From Otis tarda (Eukaryota > Chordata > Aves > Otidiformes > Otididae), in the NCBI GenBank assembly GCA_026413225.1, contig CM048575.1, forward strand, positions 1,764,001 to 1,828,000: a DNA stretch of 64,000 nucleotides, in the 5' to 3' direction. Below the pieces are notes generated by a model, which had not been told where the DNA came from, did not search any database, and saw only the letters and a program-made list of their open reading frames with translations. Positions 23,100-34,239 of this stretch are shown in pieces. How positions within the stretch are numbered: position 1 is the first letter of the stretch; each line of letters starts with the position of its first letter. The translations under genes and the position numbers were made by a program.

Positions 23100-23132
23100 T
23101 TTTGTTTGTTGGTTTGTTGGTTGGTTGGTTTT
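23100..23132 (+). repeat. GTTT/GGTT simple repeat
   Basis: An impure tetranucleotide tract (tttg/gttg/gttt units) of about 33 bp. The ORFs across it translate it as FVGLLVGW-type low complexity. Confidence 0.8.
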
Positions 23133-24170
23133 CTCTATTTGTTCCATCAGCCCCAGCCTTGTCTCTGTTTTCAGAAAGTGGAAACAGCATGTTTGTGGCA
23201 GAAGGGTTTTGGTTTGTTGGAGGGGGGAAATTGATTTTACTGTTTCAAACCAGTTTTTCTACTGAAAAAAAAAAAAAGAAAAAGAAATTTGGTGTAGTGA
23301 AAGAAAAGTATAATTTTTTTTTCAGGACTAAAAATGTTTCAGGAAAATGCCTGTTTTGCTTGAAAATGCCATTCTTATAAAAATAGAGAAATTCAATAGC
23401 AAATTAAAAATAGAGATTCAACTTAGTCCGTTCACCCATGATCCTAGCTGTGAAATGCTGACAGACTGTGGCTACCCTATGGGTTTGCTTCCATCTATTA
23501 CCATATTCTTCAACCTCTCTGCCTGGTATTTCCTACTGACTATACCAGTCTGAAGGTTTAGAAACACAAAAAAATCAGGAAGCCCAAACTAGATCTGGAC
23601 GTTGCAGCTTTAGTCTAAGTCTAAAGGTGCCATATATCACTGGGCATTTATATAATCTTTATTCCCTTTCTGTGACTCACTCATCAGACTGATTCATCCT
23701 CCTAGTTAGGCTTTTTTCCCCTGTGGAAAACAGCTTGTTTTTATCCAGAGCTCTACCTTCCATTTTATTTAGGGTCAGTCTTAGCCTCTTTTTATACTGG
23801 ACCAAGAACAGAGAGCATCTTTTTTTGTAGCTGTCCTTATTCTAACACAGCTGTGCAGTTGGCCTCCCTTGGGTACTGTTACAGCCATAACCAACTGTCA
23901 GTTATCCCCACTGCTGATGCCTTCAGGTCCTTTCCATTCGCTTGGTGTTCAGTCTTCTAGCCCTGCCAATATTCAGTCCATCCTGTTGGATATTCAGCCT
24001 GTATCTGTCATCCAGAGGGACCCATTTCTGAGACAGAGGAGTGCATCCAGCCATAGCTTCATGTGATGCTGTCCCCAGAACAGCACAGCACTGAGCTCCT
24101 CTGCCCACTGTCCTGGTTTCGGCATGAATGGAGTTAATTTCCCTCTCAGTAGCTGCTGTGTTTTGGATTT

Positions 24171-24226
24171 TGTATATGAAGAACATTGCTAAACACCCTG
24201 TATATGAAGAATATTGCTATTGTGAA
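24171..24226 (+). repeat. 28-bp tandem duplication in LTR U3
   Basis: tgtatatgaagaacattgct (24171-24190) recurs with one change as tgtatatgaagaatattgct (24199-24218), a period of 28 bp. Duplicated U3 blocks of this kind are often promoter/enhancer repeats in LTRs; that role is inferred. Confidence 0.85.
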
Positions 24227-24359
24227 TGAGACCAAGGACACTGTCCGGCTTTCCAGGTCTCGCTAATGTGCAGGTGCAGGAAGCTGGGAGGGATACAGAC
24301 AGAATAATTGACCCAAACTGGCCAGAGAGAATGTTCCGTGCCATAAATGTCCTGCTCAC

Positions 24360-24367
24360 TATATAAG
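24360..24367 (+). promoter_or_regulatory. LTR TATA box
   Basis: TATATAAG lies about 250 bp into the LTR and about 200 bp before the AGTAAA signal, the expected place for an LTR core promoter. Confidence 0.55.
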
Positions 24368-24687
24368 GGGGGGTTGCCTGGAGAGGGGGCATTGCTCTAT
24401 CTGGCTTGCTGGCTCCCTCGCACTCCTTTGCTTGCTGCTCCATTTCATTTCCGTGATCGCTGTATCAGTCACTAGGACATCAGGCAGTGAGAAATTGTGC
24501 ATTGTTTGTTTTGTATATTTTAGTATCCTTATATTATGTTATTATTGTAATTTTCCTTTGCTATTCTAGTAAACTGTCTTCATCTCGACCCAAGAGTTTT
24601 CCTTTCCTCTCAATTCTCTCCCCCATCCCACTCAGGATGGGGAAGGTGAGTGAGAAAGTCTGTGGTGACCAGGGTTAAACCATGACA

Positions 24688-27600
24688 CCCACGCTAGTAG
24701 GACATGAGTGGCAGGTTGACCAAGACAAAGTAGTCTTGAAGACGGAGATCAAGACCCGGATATTAATCAGGAGGGGCATTCCAGGGCCCAGGTAGACTCC
24801 GGGGACATCAGAAAACAGAAAGGATAAACTACTGTTCTGTCTGTTAAATAGGGGACGGAATCTCAGGGATAATATGCCCTCTGCCTGGACAATTGTATAC
24901 TTTATTCTAGATAATTTTGTGATAAAGAGGGGACTCGAGCCCATCTATGGGTTGCACAACTGCATGGTCATAACCTCATCACTGAATGCACCCATGGTGC
25001 TAAGGGCAAGCTGCAGCCCTCACAGATCCACCCAATAAGTATACAATTACAGTATGACAAAGCAGAGACTGTTGATGTCTCTCACAGCAGAGAAGAGGAG
25101 GTTCAAGTGCAATAAACAGAAAGAGAAGACATTAAGGTGGTTAAACTCCTGTAAGCACTGCATATTTTATCTAGGTCCTCTGCTAGTGCCACCTGCTGCC
25201 ACTGGGAATACATCTGTGTAATGAAGAAAACAGAAATGAACACAACGAGCCCTACAGTTTGCCTGTTCTGCTGCTGATAGCTTGAGTGCGGCATGACTAA
25301 CTCACACGGGTGAGCAAGGCTGGAGCTACGCTCAGGCATCACATCTTCAGGGGCCTGCCTCAGTGATTTCTTAGCATGGACTTCAGATGTTACAGTGTGA
25401 TTCACAGTGTACCAGTGAGCAGAGAAACAGTGACCAAACACTGACGGAAAGATCTTCTGGCCTTTTCCCTGCATATGGAAAACTGTTCTCATGGAATTTT
25501 TGGAGGAGAGAAAATAAATAGTGGCTATGTACAGTCAAGAGAGCATTTCATTAGCATGATGATTAGATTTAGTCTGAAATCCTGATGAAAGCAGATCTTG
25601 ATAACAACTAGAAATGAAATCCCTGAAGCAGTTTTGTAATGCAAGTGTTTGAGGAGACCAAGTAGCTGCAGGCAGCAGAGGCATGGCTATGATGAATTTA
25701 ATAAGCAGGGGGAACTTTATTTATACCAGATATAGAAGGAACAGCCCAAAGCCAGGTTGCTATAGCATATTGTGGTAGTACATGTTTTATTTATCATTGA
25801 GTGCTGTATCAGAAGGAATTTTCTTCAGATCCTCCCTTTGCTCCTCATTTTTAGTTTTTCTCTCATCTGTTCGACTCTCCTTGATGTTTGATACATTTTT
25901 CATCCTCTGTCCTCACTGGACTTTGCCTTTCTATGTCTTTTCCAAAAATTTCATATGTGAGCGTGGTCTCAAGAACCTGAGGTTCTCACTGAGGCTTTGA
26001 CGCAAGGGTGTTTTAATGTCTTACTCAACCTCTATGAAATCCATCCCACAGTAAACCATTTGGTTCAGTGGAACTTGGATAGTGCATGTGCCTTGAACTA
26101 GATTTCTTTGAGACACCAAGTTCACCCATCCTGAAGCCCCATGGAAGTTTCAGAAGCTCATTAGATGAGTAAGAAGATAATAGTAAAGAAGACGTGGTGT
26201 TGGAGTGTTCAGATCAGCTTCAGAAGAACTCAACTGTGGTTCAGCCATTTCTCCTCAAGATTCCCAGGAAGGAAGATAAAACATTTTGGCTTTTAGGATT
26301 GGTGTCTTACTAGAGTCAATTATAACAACAACTTAGTTGTGGCTCTATTAGGAAGCTCAAAGAAATTATGACTATTTCTCTTAATTTCAGTTTCCTTAGT
26401 TTCCTTCAGTTAGGGAGCTCAAGCAGCTTGATAAGCACATTCCCCAAACACGGTGCTTTCAGCCCCGCCTGCTGGTCTAAGCATATTTTATCCTGAAACT
26501 ATGGGGGCCTTTTGAACCCTGGATTTGGAAAAGACATCTCAAACTAATGGCCAGTCTGGTCAGTATGTGGCAACAAGTCACTGAGAACTGAGCACTCTGG
26601 AGAACTTTTTTTTCCATCTACCATGGCCAAAGACTTTGAGCTCTTAAAAATGTCTCCACAGTTCAGCACAAAAGAAGTCTTCATGATGGAGCAACCAAAG
26701 GCTATATCCAAGTCACTCAAGAATCTGTGAGAAACATGCTATAAAATCTTTGCATGCTCGTAAAATTTTCTGTGGATGGAAATCTGCAGTAAAGCTTAAT
26801 TCTTGGACAAATCCCTCTATTTACATACCAAAAAGCTGCTCTTCCTAGAAACTAGTGTTCATGTCAAGAAATCACTTCTCTAAATTGCAACTTGAAGTGA
26901 CATTAGGCCCGTTAGTACATAGGGAGTTAAAGCTGACTATGATCTTTCTTTTATTACATTCCCTGGCCTCTAATATCTTTTAGTACTTTCAGTACTCTAC
27001 TTTGGCTGTAACTGTTTTGTTCCAGGGGCCAGCAATATAACCCTGCTATTACATCTTGGCATCAACAAGAAAAGGGCAGAAGACAACAGCTGCATGAAAA
27101 TGTGCTTTTTGCAATACAGAAGGAAAGCTGGCATGACATGAGTCTTCTATGAGATTAAGAGTGGGCTTGAATCCGGGTTTAATTTTGTCTAGCTACATGA
27201 GCGTTATGGGTTCTGTCCCTGTTGCTAGCAGCTAGTATGACTGTATCTTGGACTGAAATAATTCACATGGAGGTTTGGAAGAGTCAAACCTGGAGCATCT
27301 GTTGATAGACTGTGCTACTGCACTGCTTGTGCCGACTCCTGTACAAGGTTAAACAAACAAGGCCTTTGACTTGCCTCGCCCTGACCTTGCCCAAGCTCTT
27401 TCCCTGCAGATTTTTCCAAAACTCAGGCTGAGACAATCTCTCAAAGCAGGCTTGTGGACTTGTAATATAAGCAATGAGTGAGTGAATTTGGTTTTGGGTG
27501 GGTTGAAATTATACTCAAATAACATTGCTACTGATTACTTTCATCCAGCCTCACTGGCTTTTCTCTGCAGAAGAGCCACATGGATGCAAGAGCAGGCGCC

Positions 27601-30600
27601 CTATGCAACACATGGCTGGTTTCCATGCAAGGGCACCACAGAGCCACCGAGGCAGGAGGTTCACAGGGCCTGATGGCCTTTCCTACTCCATTGGCATGAT
27701 CAGGCTCCAGCAGTCACAGCAGCTGTGTGGGGAGAAGGAAAAGAGCTTCAGCACTGAGCTGCAGCAATAGAGGTCAGATCATTGCTGTAGGTACATCCTC
27801 TGGGATTAATTTAGATAGGTGTAACAAGGACGGCTACAAAACTTGAATCACTCAGGACTCATGACCTGAAACCCTCCTCACAGAGCAGGTGTCCCTGCTG
27901 TTACCTAAAAAGAAAAGAATGAGAAAAGCTGAGGTTTTTTTCTTATTTTGAAAGAAATTATTTCAAATCCACCTCCAACGCACAGAGATTTTTATACTAA
28001 AGGCTATGAATAGCAATAATAACCTAAAGATGTAGGAGACCCAGGTCTGATTCTCTTTGCTTCCTGAAAAGATTGAAACTCACTGTCTCTTACTCTTAAG
28101 AAAACAGCCTGACCGCCACAGAGATGTGGTGGGTATGGAGGGACTCTGTCTCTTTTTCATTCTGCATTTAGGCATCGACACTTCATGTCTGTGGATCCTA
28201 CTTTATTTGCTTAGGTCTTGGTTTTGATTTGGTGCTTGTCCTGCATCCTTTTTGCCTGGAGCTACTGTGGTCCATTAAAAAGTCCTCTTGCTTGTATCTT
28301 TTCAGCCAAGTCCTTACTCCACCCCAAATACATCTCGTTTCCTGCTTTGACTTGTCAACACAACCACTAGGAAATGAAGGTCATTTATATAGCACAGTCT
28401 TGTTTGCAACAGCAGCTGGGTATAATTGCAAAACAGCTGGGAGAGTATGGAGAAACGACTGTGGTAGAAAATGAGCTTCGAAAGCTCTGATCAGTTTATG
28501 TGAGAAAGCCTTGTTTCCATTAGTAAAATATAGATTTGTTATGACATTGTAAGTCTTAGCTGTGATATGTGCAGTACTTCCTTGGAATATCTGACAGCTG
28601 TATCACTGTTTAATATATCTATATCTATCTTACATCTAGATGTAAGAGCAAGCAATAACATTTGTTTATTTACCTTTGAAATCTTTGACAGAGCATATCA
28701 CTCTCTAGATGTATTTCCCCATTCAAATCTACTAGATATTTGAAATGGCAGCAATAAAAGAAAAAACTATACATTTTCTTTCCAAGCCTGCATTTACTGA
28801 AGACAAAACAAAGACTATAAAAATGCATTTATTTTTTAATCTATTGCTGCTATCTTTTGAATGCACTAAAAGTAAAAGTCAAAGTGTTGCCCTGATGTGC
28901 TTGTACAATTGCATAAAATATCCAAGAGGGACCAATAATCACTGTCTTCACAGGGATCTTCACTGTAATCAATCTTCAGAAAAAAACTGTGCATTTTGTT
29001 TTCATTGGCATTTACGGTCATTTTTATTCTTCCTCTGCTGGGACAGCTAAGGGTTTTCTTGGCTGGCACACACATTTGCACACACATACCTTCCAGCATC
29101 TCTCAACTATCAATTCTGAAAAATTGCCTTCAGTTCTGAAACTATAACATTTCGAACAAGAGCGGGTGAAATAAAATAGAACATTAAAGCAGTCTTGTAG
29201 GTTCAGACGAGCGCGCAGCAACCAGGAAAATCAAGAATAAGAATTTTTGCTTTCCCACTTGATGAAGGTTACAGTCTCCTGGTGACTTGTTTTCTTAACT
29301 TTAATGTCTTTTGATATTTTCCCAGTCCTGTTATAGCCAGAGCTTTAGACACGTGAAATGCCTTGTGTACCAGGAGGAGCAAAGGGCAGCTCGACCTTGT
29401 CTCTCGTCACTTTTCCATTTGCTCAGTGGGAGACAACACGCTGTGTTAAATCGCTGAAGTTTATAGCAAGATGAATCAGGGTGGAGGCTGGCAAAAGGGA
29501 GAGAGATAAAAAGCAAGCATGTACTTTTTGTGATTCCCTTGAATCTCTCCAAGTAACTGCAGAAACGCATGAACAAGGGAATATTGTGTCGATTTTTTCC
29601 ACAGCAAATGTAAGAGATTGTGATCTTCCCCAGGCAATGCTGTTAATGCAGTGACTGGAGGAACTGGGCCTACTTCTCATCTGAAGCGCTGAAGAAGCAG
29701 GTTATATTGACCTGAAATATATATGACCTGAAATTGTTTCTTAGTTATTTTCCCACCTCCTCTTGTATCTTTGTTAATTTTACAAGTTGACTGCTGAAAG
29801 AATGTTCACAGTGCAGGCCCGAGGAAGGAGAGAGACAGGGCAACGGGAAGGGACGGTGCTCCACATGCAGACTTGCCATAAGTAATTACTTTCCCCATGT
29901 GTTTCTCCAAGTAATTGACAGGCGCTAGTTACCAATCAGAGTCTGTACGTGCTAAATATGTACACATGCTCATGTAAATGAGCACATGATAAACTGAAAC
30001 TACCGTGTATGTGGTAATTTTGTGAAGGGGGAATGACAGGACATTTATGTGGAATTCATAAGAGAGGGAAATATTATTTCCATATTTTTTCCTGTGATGA
30101 TCTGTATATAGTTCACATTATATCTATTTGAGTGTACATACATTATACATCCTTACAGAACACATAATTGCATAATCAATGCCTGGAATCATTTAGAAAA
30201 GTGTTCTGGTAGTTTCCAGTTTGGAAGTCAATTTTATAATGACAATGGCAATGAAGACAAAGTCAGCGTTATAGTAGGAATGAATGGAGACAAACAGACA
30301 CATGCTAAATCTATTTTATAAAGACTTACAGATACTAAGTCCAGAACAGCTACAATAATAAGCCAACCTAACTTTCTGGTCAAGGTAATCAGAGAAATTC
30401 CCCGAATGAACATTCATTGTTCATCTAAAAAATTTATAGAGACAGACAATCTCCCATCGACCTGTGTCAGGTATTCCAGTGGTTAATTAGTATCACTGCT
30501 GAAATGTTCCAGACTGTTTCTAATGTCATTGGAACTATCATACCTCCATCTGCTAGACTGAAAGCCCTGGGACCAGAAGACCTACTCTTTTGTGACTAGC

Positions 30601-33190
30601 CAGCCTAGGAGCTCCCTGTGCTGTGCTAAGGCCTGCACCGCTTTGTAGTGGCTCCTCCAACATGAGCAGTTCACATATGGCTGTTTAGGAACTCCTGTAC
30701 TAAGGACCTCCTACAAAAATGTCATGTGTCCATGAAACCTCTTCAGTGGACAAGTTGTATGACATTGGAATGGGCTCAAAATTTAGACCTGTGCTTGGGA
30801 AATGGTGTCCAGCTTTCTTTTGGGCCACTTCACTGTCCAGGTCTTGAAGGTCTTCTGTGTTTTGGAGGACTTAAAATCCACAACCAAATTCCATTTCATT
30901 TTAATATCCTTTCTAACCAGAAAGGATAAGGGAACTTTAAAAATTCTATTTACTTGATGAAATATGGGATTTGGATGTAAAAAGCTACAAAACACTTGCC
31001 GTTTATTTTATTTTTCACAACTATCATATTTCAGATACTTCTTTGATGTTCGCTCTCCATGAAGCAAAGTGACAGACAAAACAGCAGCCAAGACTGGAAC
31101 AGGACTGAACGTTTTTCAGGTGCGACTCAGCCAGGCAGACTCAGCTATATGGCTTTAATTATGCCTAATACTTTCCACGCTGGGAGAATAGCAACCTTGT
31201 GCAGACAATGTTTTTTTTGTGTCAGCTTTGCAAATGGTGAATCAAATTGACAAGTTCAACAGGTCACTTCCCTCTTCGTTACTCATACACCGATACCCCT
31301 TTCAAGAGGAATTGTCTGAAGGGGTTGCAATATTACCATTTGCAGGAACAATAGCATGTATTACTACAGAGATGTCTGTAACTCGGGACAGGAAGCTGAC
31401 ACCCTCCCTTCCCAAATGAAGATGTCTTGTTCCTTATAGACAGCCTCATCTGGGGCTTCTGTCATGGGCTGACCTTCAGCGGACATGAATGACTTTAAGC
31501 AGTAGCTCAAGTATAAGTAACCCAAGCCCTGTTGGAATGCCATTCTGCTTGTTGACATGGCAAATGTCACCGGAAGGCAGTGAGGCTTATCAGGGAGGGC
31601 TGTCACTCTCCATACCTCCAGCAGTCTGGATTTGGACTGGGGAATGGGGGCAAATGCCAGGGAGAGAACGTTCAATTTTTCATGTCCATTTTCAACTTTC
31701 CAGGGAAGAATGGCTGAAATACAGAGGGCCTTACTCAAATGTCCATGGGTGAATACGGAGAGCACTGCTGGAAAACATCTGCCAGCACAGACCTGGACAT
31801 GTCAAAGCATGAAGGGAAGGAGCCCTACACTGCCTTCATGCTCTTCATTAAATTGCCTTTGCTTTCCTGATGCATCTTCCCAAAGGAGCAGAGAGGAGGA
31901 GAGCTAGGAACAGTCACTATAAAACCAGGTGTCTAAGTTACAGTCCTCATTGACTTTTGCTCCGTTTGCAGTCAGGGCAGAGAGAGATTTCAGAAAGTCA
32001 TTCCAAGCTCCAAACAGTGTCTGTTATTCTCCAATAATGGGCTCTATGGGAATGACAACCACTAAGCTCCCGACTCAGATGATGGATGCTGGTTAGGTGA
32101 TGTGGATTCCCCACCATCACAGACACCACACTGGTGCTTCAGTCTGGCAATCTGTTAAAACTGAGGACAGCATTTTGACAGGGCTTGCTCTCGGGAGTGT
32201 TGTTAGAGCACAATCATTAGTGTCTGCAAATCGCTCTGAGAGGAGCCATTAGCAAACTGTAAAGTGCTATTACTAAATACCCACTTACATTTGAAAAGAG
32301 GAAAACCAGATGCACTTGAATTTAAAATTGCATCTGTTTTAGACAAAAGATATAAATAATGAAAAGAATGTATCCAGGAGAGAGCACCATACTGGCCAGT
32401 CCTTTGTAAAAAGCTGCAGAACAGTGGGAATTAGCTGGCTGCAAAATGCCTGGAAACATGAAGGTTGAGTAAATGGATCACAAAAGTCATCACAGTTTCA
32501 TGTTCTGCATCCCTGAATTGTGTGGTGTTTCAGGGCTGGTGAGCACCTTTTCATACAGGAGGAAGCTATTCTTGATAGTAATTTGCTTTAGCAGCTTTCC
32601 TGGAATCTCATGAATTTGTGGAGCAGAAAACAAGAGAAAAAGCTGTAACTTTTTTTTTTTTTTCACTGTGGAACAAAAAAAAACATGAGGCTACAGAAGT
32701 GTATCTATCTCTCTGTATTTTTATCCACAGGCCCCTGATTTAATTAGTCGAGTCACCAGAGATTTTGAAAGGGGCTTTCTTCAAAACCATTTTCCGGACT
32801 CTCAGGGATGTAAGTAAAAATAGATTTTAAATGGGTGTTGGGAAACTACTATTTACTTTAGAAAAAATCTACTAATGAACACTAACGATGGCCTTGTTCC
32901 AAGTCTTTGTGAACTCAGACAGTCCCAATTACTCCACTTTCAATCGAGCAACACAGTCCTAGGGTTGTTCCACGACTGATGGAGGGACTCCGGATTCACA
33001 CCGGCACAATTAGCACAGCGTGGCCCACTGCTAGGACTTAATCAAAAGTCCCTTCCTGCTTCCTCCTGCCGTAGCAGAATGGGAGGTCACAACGTTTTCT
33101 CTGGACCTCTACAGAAGACAGGGGCCAGGCAGACCTGCAGATGCTGTGCACTGCTGTTTTGCTGTTTCTCCATTGGTGATAGCTCTGTTA
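24688..33190. other. Long unique AT-rich noncoding stretch
   Basis: No exon or identifiable interspersed repeat in about 8.5 kb. It holds a 20-bp perfect palindrome (28628-28647), a 7-bp-arm inverted repeat at 29967-29984 (tgctcat / atgagca with loop gtaa) and a T14 run at 32650-32663. The 129-133-codon minus frames at 25103-25492 and 31364-31765 show no domain. Confidence 0.5.
28628..28647. repeat. 20-bp perfect palindrome
   Basis: TCTTACATCT is followed immediately by its exact reverse complement, with no spacer. It lies next to a TATCTATATCTATC short repeat. Confidence 0.85.
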
Positions 33191-33288
33191 GAATCACAGA
33201 ATCATAGAATGGTTTGGCTTGGAAGGGACTTTTAAAGATCATCTAGTTTGACTAAGTGCACTTAGTCCCGTGCACTAAGCAGGGACAA
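33191..33288 (-). mobile_element. CR1 3' tail scrap (antisense)
   Basis: gaatcacagaatcatagaat, ggtttggcttggaagggact and aaagatcatctagtt are the antisense CR1 terminal 60 bp with two octamer copies. Beyond 33250 the similarity weakens: an 18-bp palindrome occurs where 'ccaacccccctgc' is expected, then gcagggaca resumes at about 33278. Confidence 0.85.
33250..33267. repeat. 18-bp perfect palindrome inside CR1 tail
   Basis: GACTAAGTGCACTTAGTC is fully self-complementary. A second half copy, gtgcactaag, follows at 33270-33279. Confidence 0.85.
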
Positions 33289-33790
33289 TGGGGGCAGTGG
33301 TCTTCTAGATGACTGTGGGCATGTTGCTTTCTGTAGCCTGTTCTGTGGCATATTAAACCTTTCATGCTGTACAGGTCAACACGCAACCAGAGATAATACA
33401 GATGACGTTTGATTTCTTCTCAGCTATTCAAGATTGCTGGCTGTGTGGATAATTCTGATTTAGGAACCATCTGCTCCTGAATCAGGTGGTGGTTGCATCT
33501 GATGACACACAAAAAAGTTCATCTGAGCACGTTTGCTTATGCAAGCTTGCTGTGTTGGCAAGACTCATGCTCTGTGATGTCAGTAGCGCTGCTTCTGCCG
33601 TGGCTGTCCGTGTGCCCAGGGGATGCTCTCAGCTTTCAGCAGGCTCTCCGCTCTGCTCCGTAGGATGAGTTGTAAGAGAAACGTTCCCTAAACACATCCT
33701 GCAAATGAAATACACTGGTGCTCTGCACCCTACTCCTTACTTGAGGTAGGTTCCTCTGCTTTTCTTTGCTACAGAACCTTTAGAAGGCAG
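33289..33790. other. Unique noncoding DNA
   Basis: Nothing recognised between two CR1 fragments. Confidence 0.5.
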
Positions 33791-34235
33791 AGCAGGAGAC
33801 CCAGTGATGTTCTCTCAACCTTTTGTCAAGCTGTCAACCCAGTCCTCTGAATCAGAGGAGCACGACAGTGGGAACAGTGACTTTCCATTTGTGGACAGGG
33901 AAATTGTAAGGGTCCAGTTTTGTCAGCTGAATGTTCCTAAGTCCATGGGGCCTGATGGGCTTCATCCCAGAGTACCTGATGGTCCGGCGGATGTTACGGC
34001 AGGATGTTATACCTCTGTGATGCTTACTTGTTACCTAACATTTCTGCTCTTTCTAGTCCATGGGGTGGTCGATGTCCCAAGCCTGTCAGTGTTGAAGAGG
34101 CATTTGGACAATGCCCTTAAATAACAAGCTTTAACTGGGTCAGCCCTGACATGCTGACAGTTGGACTAGATGCTAGTTGTAGGTCCCTTCCAACTGAAAC
34201 AGTTTATTCTATTTTATTCTGTTCTGTTCTGTTCT
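33791..34235 (+). mobile_element. Internally deleted CR1 of an older subfamily
   Basis: The frame 33804-34124 reads FPFVDREIVRVQFCQLNVPKSMGPDGLHPRV, which is the CR1 ORF2 segment just before the RT domain (HKSMGPDGMHPRVLRELAD in the family). After a break near 34000-34060 it resumes as VVDVPSLSVLKRHLDNALK*, the extreme C-terminus of ORF2. Essentially the whole RT domain is deleted, yet the flanking parts stay in one frame. The 3' UTR has gttggactagatgctagttgtaggtcccttccaactgaaa and ends in a TTCTATTTTATTCTGTTCTG-type pentamer tract instead of ATTCTATG octamers, so it belongs to a different CR1 subfamily from the large copies. Confidence 0.88.
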
Positions 34236-34239
34236 CTTC
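34200..34239 (+). repeat. CR1-derived TTCTR/ATTCT microsatellite tail
   Basis: Impure pentamer repeats (ttcta, ttctg) at the 3' end of the CR1 copy. Confidence 0.85.

Larger units (their letters stand above)
14117..24108. other. Long unique AT-rich noncoding stretch
   Basis: No exon and no confidently identified interspersed repeat in about 10 kb. Small features are a stem-loop at 17922-17949 (separate entry), a purine-rich tract around 17508-17620, an AT microsatellite at 19403-19426, a GTTT/GGTT run at 23100-23132 and an A-rich run near 23262-23286. ORFs up to 157 codons (19141-19614 minus) include poly-K/poly-F translations of A/T runs and look spurious. Confidence 0.5.
24109..24687 (+). 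mobile_element. Solo LTR of an avian ERVL-like endogenous retrovirus
   Basis: A 579-bp element starts TGTCCTGGTTTCGGC and ends GGGTTAAACCATGACA, with the same 5-bp cccac before (24104-24108) and after (24688-24692). The two ends form a near-perfect 11-bp terminal inverted repeat with one mismatch. Inside are a TATATAAG TATA-type box at 24360-24367, a degenerate poly-A signal AGTAAA at 24568-24573, and a 28-bp-period duplication in U3. A 5-bp duplication fits ERVL-class integration (established), and the ends fit common bird LTRs (recalled). No internal gag/pol sequence or second LTR lies within the window next to it, so it is a solo LTR left by LTR-LTR recombination. Confidence 0.93.

Noticed and set aside
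28621..28660. Hairpin as a microRNA precursor
   Set aside because: The stem is 10 bp with no loop; far too short for a pre-miRNA.
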